Positions 57,327 to 64,000 of a stretch of DNA of 64,000 bases are shown here, piece by piece. Below the pieces are notes generated by a model. That model was not told the DNA's origin. It worked only from the letters and a program-made list of their open reading frames with translations, and made no database searches. The position numbers were made by a program, and so were the translations under genes. This DNA comes from PALSA-350 sp049693715 (GTDB lineage Bacteria > Acidobacteriota > Terriglobia > Terriglobales > Acidobacteriaceae): contig JBAVQC010000317.1 of the NCBI GenBank assembly GCA_049693715.1, positions 40,607 through 104,606 of the forward strand, read 5' to 3'. Each line of letters starts with the position of its first letter. The first letter of the stretch is position 1.

Positions 57327-58799
57327 TCATTGATGTCCGTCCTGAGATTGAAGGCTTGTCGCCGGCGGTTGATTCCTCAGCAGATTTCCGGTAGCGAATT
57401 CAAGGTTGACTGCCTCTAGAAATAATTCCGATCGCGCGGAGACACTGGATAGTCGAGCTCGGGCCAGTAGGTTCTCCGCGGTAACAACGTCGACCAGATT
57501 CTTGACTCCATATTTGTATGCATCGAGCGATGCCGAGTAGGCCTCATTGGCCGATTCGAGAAGCGCCACAGCAGCGTCGTGCTGTCGCAATGCCGTCCGG
57601 AATGCTATGTACGCAGTCCAGACCTCGCGCGTCGTCTCATCATCTTCCGTCGTAAGTTCGTCCTCTGCCTCGCGGCGTTTCGATTCGGCGATCAACAGTT
57701 CGTTTTTGCGTACACCTCCGTCAAAGACTCGCCAATGGAGGCCGAGTTCGGCGGACCATGTAGGCTCGCTCGCGCCACCGAGCTGACCATAATCCGCCGA
57801 GGGCCATAGGGAGGTCTGCGCACCCGATGCGGAAAGAACGATCTGCGGTTTGTACTCTGCCCTGGCTGCACGAATGCGAGCCTCGGCGGAGCGGATTCGC
57901 AAAGTTTGAGCCATGAGCTCGGGACGATTCTCCATCGCGCGATGGATCAGCGCCTCAATGGACATGGTAAGTTTCTCCGGCAGCGGCGCACTCCTCTGGC
58001 CGTCAATCACTATGTCAGGAGACGGATCAGCTCCCACTGTTTCCGCCAGCCTTACGCGCGCAATCTTTTCGTTCCCATCTGCGGACTCCTCGTCGAACAC
58101 AGCCTGTGACGTTTCGGCCCGGGCGTTGAGAACATCGGGAAGAGTTGCAAGCCCGTTATTCAGCCGATTTTCCGCCGCATCCTGCGTGGTTTGTGCGGTT
58201 CGCAACGTGTCCTCAGCGGCCTGCAATCTTTCCTGGGCAGTTACCAGCTCGTAATACGCACTGGCGACGCGAAACGCCAGCGCTTGATTGACCTGGATCA
58301 CGTCTGCACCCGCGGCGAGCTTCTCCGCTTGCGCGGAGTCCACGCCCGCTTTGCGTTTGCCAAAGTCAAAGATGAGATATTGGAGCGTCAATCCAGGCTG
58401 GACTTTGGCAGCCTCGACCGTGACGTAGCCGCGAGGAGCCAGCGGTTTAGGGAATGGATTTATCGATCTCTCGTCGCCGAAGACGGCTAAGCCGTCTAAC
58501 TCGGGATAGTATACGGCTTTTGCGAAACCGAGTTCGCGTGCCCTCTGTTTTGCGCGCTCCCAGATCGTGCGCGTGCCGGGATTGTGATGCTCGGCAACGT
58601 CGATCAGCTCGGCCAGGGTGTAAGGGTGAACCGGATCGAGGATCGCCGGTCCCTCGCGAGGGATTTCTCGAGATGCACAGTCGGCGACAGCTGATGGCGA
58701 AGACACTTTGCCGGCACATTGCCCCGAAGCTCGCGCCGGGCAGAAGGCGAGAAGCAGCGACAAAAATAAAGCACTCCCTGATGGGTTGTATTTGATCAA
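57327..58799 (-). CDS. TolC-family outer-membrane efflux protein (MdtP-like role)
   Basis: 490 residues with a signal peptide (SALFLSLLLAFCPARASG, about 8-26) and two OEP repeats (PYTLAELIDVAEHHNPGTRTIWERAKQRARELGFAKAVYYPELDG; RPELMAQTLRIRSAEARIRAARAEYKPQIVLSASG). It closes with DAYKYGVKNLVDVVTAENLLARARLSSVSARSEL. No lipobox. It is divergent from a ytcA-mdtN-mdtO-like set that lacks its own channel, so this is the likely outer-membrane partner. A 20-bp palindrome lies 113-132 bases upstream of the start. Confidence 0.9.
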   Translation of the reverse strand: MIKYNPSGSALFLSLLLAFCPARASGQCAGKVSSPSAVADCASREIPREGPAILDPVHPYTLAELIDVAEHHNPGTRTIWERAKQRARELGFAKAVYYPELDGLAVFGDERSINPFPKPLAPRGYVTVEAAKVQPGLTLQYLIFDFGKRKAGVDSAQAEKLAAGADVIQVNQALAFRVASAYYELVTAQERLQAAEDTLRTAQTTQDAAENRLNNGLATLPDVLNARAETSQAVFDEESADGNEKIARVRLAETVGADPSPDIVIDGQRSAPLPEKLTMSIEALIHRAMENRPELMAQTLRIRSAEARIRAARAEYKPQIVLSASGAQTSLWPSADYGQLGGASEPTWSAELGLHWRVFDGGVRKNELLIAESKRREAEDELTTEDDETTREVWTAYIAFRTALRQHDAAVALLESANEAYSASLDAYKYGVKNLVDVVTAENLLARARLSSVSARSELFLEAVNLEFATGNLLRNQPPATSLQSQDGHQ

Positions 58800-58848
58800 T
58801 GAGGCTTTCGCGTTCAGTCGCTATTAAGACAGAAGCGCGGCACCGAGT

Positions 58849-58875
58849 CTATTGGACTAACGTATCGATCGATCC
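58849..58875 (+). promoter_or_regulatory. Half-copy of the CTATTGGAC...GTATC element
   Basis: CTATTGGACTAACGTATCGA on the plus strand matches the element at 62997 (CTATTGGACGAAGGTATCG) and the inverted copy ending at 58941. TTGGAC may also serve as a -35 hexamer for the rightward efflux genes. Confidence 0.5.
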
Positions 58876-58911
58876 TGAAAGGCCAAATCTCTCTTTGGCG
58901 AATCTGATACG

Positions 58912-58941
58912 AAGGTATGGATCGATACCTTGGTCCAATAG
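58912..58941 (-). promoter_or_regulatory. 20-bp palindromic operator with CTATTGGAC flank
   Basis: AAGGTATGGATCGATACCTT (58912-58931) has 7-bp perfect arms around GGATCG and is followed by the minus-strand CTATTGGACC (to 58941). The same core and flank occur upstream of the ECF sigma gene. It lies between the TolC gene (-) and the ytcA/mdtN-like genes (+). Confidence 0.6.
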
Positions 58942-59046
58942 ATTCGGTCTTGAACTCTGTGGCTTAATGGTGCTCAGCCGTCGTATGGATCAGGTCGCGA
59001 GCGGGATCGGGCCTTGATATACGACACACGTGAGGTACTGCCTGAT

Positions 59047-59331
59047 ATGAATACCGAATCGACGGAGCGCAATCGACGCCCCCTTGCCGGTTTATCTCTG
59101 GTGGCGCCGCTCGTGTTGGTTGGTTGTTCCCACGCGCCTGAATACAGCATCTTCGGCTCTTTTTTCCCGGTGTGGATCTTCTGCTCCGTCGCTGGTCTGG
59201 TAATGACCGCGGGCGCACGCGTCTTGATCACCCGCTCTGCTATCGCTGAACACCTCGCCGCACCTGTACTTTTGTATCTCGGCATGGCGACCTTCTTCAC
59301 CTGCGTGTTGTGGCTCCTGTTCTATAGCTAG
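59047..59331 (+). CDS. YtcA-like small membrane lipoprotein
   Basis: 94 residues with a lipobox-like LVLVGC (Cys near 28), then APEYSIFGSFFPVWIFCSVAGLV and two membrane helices (WIFCSVAGLVMTAG; LLYLGMATFFTCVLWLLF). The S-x-A-P-x-x-x-x-x-G-x-x-x-P-x-W-x-F-C layout matches E. coli YtcA, encoded beside mdtNOP. The gene context (MdtN-like adaptor next) agrees. The start at ATG 59047 has GAGG upstream at a loose distance. The function of YtcA is unknown, but its conserved position suggests a pump accessory. Confidence 0.75.
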   Translation: MNTESTERNRRPLAGLSLVAPLVLVGCSHAPEYSIFGSFFPVWIFCSVAGLVMTAGARVLITRSAIAEHLAAPVLLYLGMATFFTCVLWLLFYS

Positions 59332-59340
59332 GTAAACGAG

Positions 59341-60591
59341 ATGTCGACCCAAGATACGAGCCAACCCGAGCAAGACAATCGCCTCGCGAAACTTGACCAG
59401 TACGGTCGCATTCTTACCGTAGCCGTCGTCTTGCTGGCGGCGGCCGGCTTGCTGGCTGTCTATGCAGTCACAACCCGGCACCCCGAGACCGACGACGCCG
59501 AAATCTTCGCCAACTACATCGGCATTGCCCCCGTTGTCGAGGGGCCCATATTGCACTTGAACGTCACCGACAATCAGCGCGTGAAACGGGGCGACCTGCT
59601 TTTTGAAATCGATAATCGGCCCTATAGGTACGCCCTTGACCGCTCAGTGTCGGATCAGGCCGCGCTCGAAGGTGAGGTCGGCGATGAACAGCGGCGCATT
59701 CGGGCCGAAGTGCACGCCGTCACCGCCTCGGGGGCGGCGACCCGCAGCGCCGGCGCCAACGTCGACCGGGCGCAAGCTTCGATCCGTGAGGCGGAGGCAG
59801 ATGTCGCCCGCTCTCAGGCCTCATTGGACCGGGCCAAGGCTGAGTCCGCCTACGCCGAAAATAACCTGCACCGCGTGGAGCCTCTGCTCGTCAAACAGTA
59901 CGTTACCGCCGATCAGGTGGATCAGGCACGGACGACAGAGCAGGCCAGCGCGCAGTCCGTGCATGAGGCCGAATCACAATTGGCTCTTAATCAAGCCCAC
60001 CTCAACACCATGGTGGCCGCCCTGGCCCAGGCCCAGGCCTCCTCAGATCAGAGCACGGCGCAGCTTCAACAATCGCAGTCCAGCGTACTCACGCTCGACC
60101 CTCTTGTGGCGCAACGACAGGGACGGGCCGCCGCAATCGCCAACGCCCAATACAACTACGACCAGTGCCGCGTCTACGCTCCATTCGACGCACGTGTGAC
60201 CAGCCTCGTTATTTCCGAGGGTGCTTATGCTCACATAGGACAGCAGATTTTCACACTTATCGATACTCGCGTCTGGTGGGTGGTCGCGAATTTCCGCGAG
60301 ACGCAGCTGAAGTATATCCAACCGGGTATGACTGCGGACGTGTACGTTATGTCTGACTCGGGAATGCGACTGACGGGCGTTGTCGAGAGCACAGGGTACG
60401 GTGTTGTTCCCGATCCTTCGCTCCAGGGCCGAATTTCGTCCGACCTGCCCGACGTACAACGCACCCTGAGCTGGGTACACCTGGCCAGCCGCTACCCCGT
60501 CCGCATCCGGATTCAGTCACCGCCCTCTGATGTCATTCGTCTGGGAGAATCTGCAGTAGTCGTTATCCGCGGATACAAACGGAAGCCTTGA
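59341..60591 (+). CDS. HlyD-family efflux adaptor (MdtN/EmrA type)
   Basis: 416 residues: N-terminal membrane anchor (about 24-44, ILTVAVVLLAAAGLLAVYAV), TDDAEIFANYIGIAPVVEGPILHLNVTDNQRVKRGDLLFEIDNRPY (biotinyl/lipoyl half), and a very long alpha-hairpin (about 105-250). Then come the second half YNYDQCRVYAPFDARVTSLVISEGAYAHIGQQIFTLID and a barrel with WVVANFRETQLKYIQPGMTADVYV. It works with the FUSC pump downstream (1-bp gap) and an outer-membrane TolC. It starts 9 bases after the ytcA-like gene. Confidence 0.93.
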   Translation: MSTQDTSQPEQDNRLAKLDQYGRILTVAVVLLAAAGLLAVYAVTTRHPETDDAEIFANYIGIAPVVEGPILHLNVTDNQRVKRGDLLFEIDNRPYRYALDRSVSDQAALEGEVGDEQRRIRAEVHAVTASGAATRSAGANVDRAQASIREAEADVARSQASLDRAKAESAYAENNLHRVEPLLVKQYVTADQVDQARTTEQASAQSVHEAESQLALNQAHLNTMVAALAQAQASSDQSTAQLQQSQSSVLTLDPLVAQRQGRAAAIANAQYNYDQCRVYAPFDARVTSLVISEGAYAHIGQQIFTLIDTRVWWVVANFRETQLKYIQPGMTADVYVMSDSGMRLTGVVESTGYGVVPDPSLQGRISSDLPDVQRTLSWVHLASRYPVRIRIQSPPSDVIRLGESAVVVIRGYKRKP

Positions 60592-60592
60592 T

Positions 60593-62713
60593 ATGGCGAC
60601 CCAAGCCACTCCGCTCCGCCGCCAGCCCGGCCGCCGAACTGTTTCCTGGCTGTGGTTCCGCGAATTCATCCGCTGGGAACTTGCTCCGTATCCAGGACGC
60701 ATCAGCACGGTCATCCGCATGACGATTGCGGCTACGCTGGTCATGATCATCGTCGTGACCTTCCGCATTCCTAACGCGGCCTTGGCTGGTTTCTTTTCAC
60801 TTCTCCTGGCTCGCGAGAATCTCGCCGTTACCTGGCTCGGCGGCCGCCTGATCGTCGTCGGATTCGTCCTTGCGAGCCTTTATACGTTGCTGGGTGTAAT
60901 GCTGTTCCGCGGTTACCCCATGACCCATTTCTTCTGGGTAATCGCAAGCCTGTATCTCGTCTTTTTCGTGATGCGCACCACGACTAACTACGCGGCCGCT
61001 GCGGCCTTCGCCATTCCGATTGGCGTTGCTCTACCGGTATGGGACCGCGCCTTGCCCAGCGAGGTCCAGGTGGAGGGTACTCTCTGGCCTATCGTCATCA
61101 TTGCCGTGGGCGCCGGCGCCACTGTGGTAACCGAGGCGCTCTACCGCATCTTTGATCGCTCCGATCCGCTCATCACGTTCGGCGACGATCTGTTACTCGC
61201 AGTGCAACAGGTAACGGGAAGCCTTGCCAGTCTGCATGCCCCACCGAGTGCGGTCCTCGACAGAGTTCTTCAATACAAGATGATCGGCACTGGCCGCCTC
61301 AGAGCTACGTTACAGCGCCAGGGTCTAGACCCGGCCCTGCGGGCGCAGCGTAGCGCCGCGATTTCGCTGGCGGGCCGCCTCATCGCTCTTGCTGCAGATC
61401 TCGGGCCCACTCCGCCCCAGCCCGGTGATGACGACGCGATCCGCCTGCGCGCACTCTCACAAAGGCTCGGAGTCATCCGAACCGAACTCCGCGAGTCAGG
61501 GATTGTTTCCGCATCTGCTGCTGTGCTCGAAGGGCGGCCGTCTTCTCGCTTCCCCATGCTGCAAGAGATGGAACGAACCGTCGCACTCCTGACCGAAGTC
61601 TTTCAACGCGATGAGATCGTCGGTGGTTCCCGGAACGCGCCAGCGCCTGACTGGTGGCGCACTCTGTTAGTGCCGGATGCATTCCGGAACCCGGAATATC
61701 TACGCTTTGCCTTTGCCGGATGCCTGGCCGCCAGTGTTTGTTATTTCTTCTACAACGCGGTCGACTGGCTCGGCATCTTTCCGTCCGTTCTTACTTGCAT
61801 CGTTACTGCGCTGGGAACCATTGGCAGTTCGGTTCAGGCGCAATTTCTCCGCCTTGCTGGATTTGTTGCCGGAGGGTTGGTCCTGGGGATTTCGGCGCAG
61901 ATTCTCATCCTGCCCGCTCTCGACAGTGTCTTCGGCTTTGCTCTTTTCTTCGCCGCGGGGACCGCGATCGCCGCGTGGTTCGCCACCTCCAGCCCGCGCC
62001 TTTCCTATTTTGGCGTACAGATGGCGTTGGCCTTTTACTTCGTCAACCTGCAGGATTTCCGCGTCGAGACTGACCTCACCATCGCACGCGATAAGGTTGT
62101 TGGCGTGTTCGTGGGTATTCTCGCCATGGGCCTTATCTTCGACCGCTTCGGGCCCAAGAGTGATGTGGACCAACTGCAGAAACTGCTGGCGCGGAACGTA
62201 CGGCTGCTGGCACAGCTCGGAGTCTGTCCGGTGGTACCCTATAGAGCCGCGGTTGTTTCACAAATGAGCCGCCTCGCCACTCTGATCAATGACAACTTCA
62301 CCGGTCTGGAATCGCAGACGGATGCCGCGCGGTTTGAGTTTGAGTTTCGCCATCGGCACGAGCAAAACGTCGCTGAGTGCGAGCGGATTCAGAGGGTTCA
62401 GCCCGCGTTGCGCTCGATCTACCTGCTCGAACTCAGTCTTCTCTCACATCGAGGGCGACGGGAGATCGACTCCCGATTGAACCCGCACCAAAATGAGGCA
62501 CTGGACCATTTCCTAAGCGAATACAGCGATGAACTCATACACGTTGCCGCATGGATCGCACATGAGGAGGACGCACCTGCGCGCCTCAGCGATGATTCCA
62601 TCCGGCCATTACAGCAAACCTTCGAGGAGCACATCTCCCCCAACTCGCAGGCCATCACTGATATCTGTCGGAAGATGGTCTCCTCTCTCCTCATGCTACG
62701 GGACCAGTGCTGA
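60593..62713 (+). CDS. FUSC-family transporter (MdtO-like)
   Basis: Inner-membrane exporter of the aromatic-acid/fusaric acid exporter class, 706 residues. Two sets of about six membrane helices (about 45-190 and 370-520) flank a cytoplasmic region. The C-terminal 180 residues are soluble and helical. Blocks include RISTVIRMTIAATLVMIIVVTFRIPNAALAGFFSLLLARENL, the repeated PEYLRFAFAGCLAASVCYFFYNAVDW and FGVQMALAFYFVNLQDFRVETDLTIARDKVVGVFVGILAMGLIFD. Together with the adaptor and ytcA-like genes it reproduces the E. coli ytcA-mdtN-mdtO order. Confidence 0.9.
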   Translation: MATQATPLRRQPGRRTVSWLWFREFIRWELAPYPGRISTVIRMTIAATLVMIIVVTFRIPNAALAGFFSLLLARENLAVTWLGGRLIVVGFVLASLYTLLGVMLFRGYPMTHFFWVIASLYLVFFVMRTTTNYAAAAAFAIPIGVALPVWDRALPSEVQVEGTLWPIVIIAVGAGATVVTEALYRIFDRSDPLITFGDDLLLAVQQVTGSLASLHAPPSAVLDRVLQYKMIGTGRLRATLQRQGLDPALRAQRSAAISLAGRLIALAADLGPTPPQPGDDDAIRLRALSQRLGVIRTELRESGIVSASAAVLEGRPSSRFPMLQEMERTVALLTEVFQRDEIVGGSRNAPAPDWWRTLLVPDAFRNPEYLRFAFAGCLAASVCYFFYNAVDWLGIFPSVLTCIVTALGTIGSSVQAQFLRLAGFVAGGLVLGISAQILILPALDSVFGFALFFAAGTAIAAWFATSSPRLSYFGVQMALAFYFVNLQDFRVETDLTIARDKVVGVFVGILAMGLIFDRFGPKSDVDQLQKLLARNVRLLAQLGVCPVVPYRAAVVSQMSRLATLINDNFTGLESQTDAARFEFEFRHRHEQNVAECERIQRVQPALRSIYLLELSLLSHRGRREIDSRLNPHQNEALDHFLSEYSDELIHVAAWIAHEEDAPARLSDDSIRPLQQTFEEHISPNSQAITDICRKMVSSLLMLRDQC

Positions 62714-62811
62714 CTCGTATGATTGCCGATTGTTCCAACAAGATATCGGGCCAGCTTAACCGTATCACTCTGTAAGCTGGCCCATGGTAGCCATTCTAAG
62801 GCTGGATTCTT

Positions 62812-62976
62812 TCAGTCAGCAGCGTGCTGTGCAAGTTGCTGCACTTCTCGCAGCAAACCCGTTTCCACGTCGAAGATGAAGCCGCGCACGGGGATGTCTT
62901 TAGCAATCCAGGGATGCGATCTGACCTTCCTGATCTGCTCCCTGGTATTTTCCTCGGGGTCCTTATAGGAGAAGAA
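62812..62976 (-). pseudogene. C-terminal remnant of a beta-carbonic anhydrase
   Basis: On the minus strand a 55-codon fragment reads SYKDPEENTREQIRKVRSHP and then WIAKDIPVRGFIFDVETG, ending LLREVQQLAQHAAD and TGA. The string VRGFxxDVxTGxLxEV is the C-terminal signature of beta-class carbonic anhydrases. An in-frame TGA (62977-62979) lies directly upstream and no zinc-binding Cys/His segment remains, so only the last quarter or so of the gene survives. Confidence 0.65.
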
Positions 62977-62996
62977 TCACGAGCGGTGCAAGAAAC

Positions 62997-63053
62997 CTAT
63001 TGGACGAAGGTATCGTTCCATACCTAAGTATTCCCAATACCATCGTTCAATTG
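62997..63053. promoter_or_regulatory. Paired inverted operator/promoter element upstream of the ECF sigma gene
   Basis: The forward arm begins CTATTGGACGAAGGTATCG (62997) and the core AAGGTATCGTTCCATACCTA spans 63007-63026. A second, inverted copy begins on the minus strand as CAATTGAACGATGGTATT (63053 downward), 14 of 18 bases identical to the forward arm. The core is the 58912 palindrome with one changed base in the centre. It lies 45-100 bases before the sigma factor ATG. Confidence 0.6.
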
Positions 63054-63097
63054 CCCTTCTTCCGCATTTCCGGCTCAATAGAGAGTAGGAGGGAAAG

Positions 63098-63790
63098 ATG
63101 AGCAACGCAGGCATCGAAGGGAAGATACGGGTGGTAGTTACCGATGAGGAAGGTGCGTACTACAACGAATCGTCACACAGTCAGAACCTTGTTGCCGCGG
63201 CGCGATCGGGGTCGTCCGCTGCCTTTGCCGAGCTTAGAGAGATCTATGGGCAGAGGCTCTATCGGAAGCTTCTAACCATGACTAAGAATCGGGAAGATGC
63301 CGAAGATGCTTTGCAGGATACCTTCCTGCAGGCCTACCTGGCGCTCGACACGTTCGAAGAGAGATCGAGCTTCTATACCTGGGTCACCAGGATTGCGATC
63401 AACTCTGCGCTGATGATCCTTCGCAGACGCCGCAGGCGCGCTGAAGTATCCTTCGACTGCTCATGTGAAACGGAAGAAGCGGCTTCTGGTTATGAACTAA
63501 GAGACAACCGCCCGAGCCCCGAGCATATCTGCGTTCACCGCCAACGTCATGCTTATATGCTTCGATCCGTCTGGAACCTTCAGCCGCGACTTCGTCAGGC
63601 CATCGAGATGCAGATGACGGGTGACTATTCCATCCGAGAGATCGCTCGAGCGCTCGAAATATCCGAACCCGCCGTCAAATCCAGGCTTTCCCGGGCGCGT
63701 GCACGGCTGGCCTCCGCTCATGCCGTCGGGAGCTCGAAATTGAACGCAGATGCCGATGCGAGTGCAATGCGCCAACAGATGGGCGCTTAA
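63098..63790 (+). CDS. ECF-type RNA polymerase sigma factor
   Basis: 230 residues. Region 2 (about 25-95): SAAFAELREIYGQRLYRKLLTMTKNREDAEDALQDTFLQAYLALDTFEERSSFYTWVTRIAINSALMILRRRRRR. Region 4 (about 155-205): LRQAIEMQMTGDYSIREIARALEISEPAVKSRLSRARARL. AGGAGGG ends five bases before the ATG. An N-terminal extension of about 20 residues precedes region 2. No anti-sigma gene is visible before the window ends. Its promoter region shares an operator with the efflux genes at 58.9 kb, so efflux and sigma expression may be linked. Confidence 0.92.
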   Translation: MSNAGIEGKIRVVVTDEEGAYYNESSHSQNLVAAARSGSSAAFAELREIYGQRLYRKLLTMTKNREDAEDALQDTFLQAYLALDTFEERSSFYTWVTRIAINSALMILRRRRRRAEVSFDCSCETEEAASGYELRDNRPSPEHICVHRQRHAYMLRSVWNLQPRLRQAIEMQMTGDYSIREIARALEISEPAVKSRLSRARARLASAHAVGSSKLNADADASAMRQQMGA

Positions 63791-64000
63791 CCGTTTTTGA
63801 AGGGTAGGCCTTTTGGCCGTACATTTGACAGTCAAGATAAGCCGGCTTTAGCCGCCGAGGGCTGCAAAGCGAGAAGGAAAGATGCCCTCAGGGGCTAAAG
63901 AGTCTGCGTGAGAACGCGAAAACGAAATCACGGAACGGAAACAGGCCCGTAGGGCCGGGACCAAACGTCAGCCCAGCCCGGAAGGGCTGGGACATCGATT
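63791..64000. repeat. Repeat-rich 3' spacer
   Basis: TTTTTGAAGGGTAGG starts 3 bases after the sigma gene stop (63794), the same position relative to the stop as the motif behind lysA. Further on are CTCAGGGGCTAAAG, also found near 1110, a GGCCC-GTA-GGGCC hairpin, and a perfect CCCAGCCC-GGAA-GGGCTGGG hairpin (63972-63991). Confidence 0.6.

Larger units (their letters stand above)
62714..63097. other. Spacer with carbonic anhydrase remnant and regulatory element
   Basis: No intact gene. The left half has a C-terminal beta-carbonic anhydrase fragment (minus strand). The right half has the paired CTATTGGAC elements (62997-63053) shared with the 58.9-kb efflux spacer, followed by the GGAGGG ribosome-binding site of the ECF gene. 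Confidence 0.6.

Noticed and set aside
56769..57419. Rightward 216-codon frame after the NodT-type gene
   Set aside because: Antisense to a small leftward exported protein with signal peptide and ribosome-binding site, which is the better candidate.

Overview
The window is GC-rich and gene-dense and most resembles a member of the Acidobacteriota (Terriglobia, Koribacter/Sulfotelmatobacter-like). This is an inference. It rests on the protein style: a Gly-rich-linker TonB, a two-PDZ Do protease with a low-complexity insert, a class II EPSP synthase, a PE-LIG-POL LigD and an ECF42/DGPF locus. It also rests on many dispersed palindromic repeats of the 'GTCCCGxAGGGACGGCTGAA' and 'TTTTTGAAGGGTACGG' type between genes. 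No rRNA, phage, transposase or CRISPR was seen. One tRNA (Arg-ACG) is present.

Layout. 1-7.9 kb: the end of lysA, a repeat-rich spacer, a secreted peptidoglycan-binding protein, a DegP/HtrA protease, and an amidohydrolase / M20 peptidase / truA run, all leftward. 8.2-10.5 kb: a large TolC-type outer-membrane protein, followed by a 190-bp imperfect palindrome. 10.9-15.7 kb leftward: aroA, a GAF-GAF-SpoIIE phosphatase, deoC and hpt. 15.7-23 kb rightward: lgt, a DUF5076 protein, uvrA, a secreted TPR protein, two small exported proteins and a SprT-like metalloprotease. 23.2-26.6 kb: the lspA-ileS pair. 26.8-30.7 kb: tonB converging on ligD. 31-36 kb: tRNA-Arg, a membrane protein, and a YfiR / hybrid histidine kinase / response-regulator diguanylate cyclase operon. 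36-41.4 kb: a small conserved protein, a TlpA-like lipoprotein, a family 2 glycosyltransferase, a PTPS-PTPS-folE pterin operon, truB and a GDSL lipoprotein. 41.6-44.9 kb: an ABC ATPase/permease pair next to the GDSL esterase, matching the tesA-ybbA-ybbP arrangement.

The right third (44.9-64 kb) looks accessory. It holds gene remnants (a flavin monooxygenase tail, a beta-propeller fragment, a carbonic anhydrase tail), an ECF42 sigma factor with two DGPF/YciI proteins, a divergent SDR/LysR pair and a DinB-like protein. It also holds a complete RND efflux trio and a second efflux set like E. coli ytcA-mdtN-mdtO with a divergent mdtP-like TolC. The window closes with an ECF sigma factor.

Most notable signals. 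(1) A near-identical palindromic element (core GGTATGGAWCGATACC, flanked by CTATTGGAC) lies between the divergent efflux genes at 58.9 kb and again upstream of the ECF sigma gene at 63.0 kb, suggesting one regulator for both. (2) A YfiR-kinase-cyclase operon. (3) Tandem eukaryotic-type PTPS genes coupled to folE. (4) A vestigial RibD/DHFR-like start codon region between the two DGPF genes. (5) Several nested, composite repeat elements.
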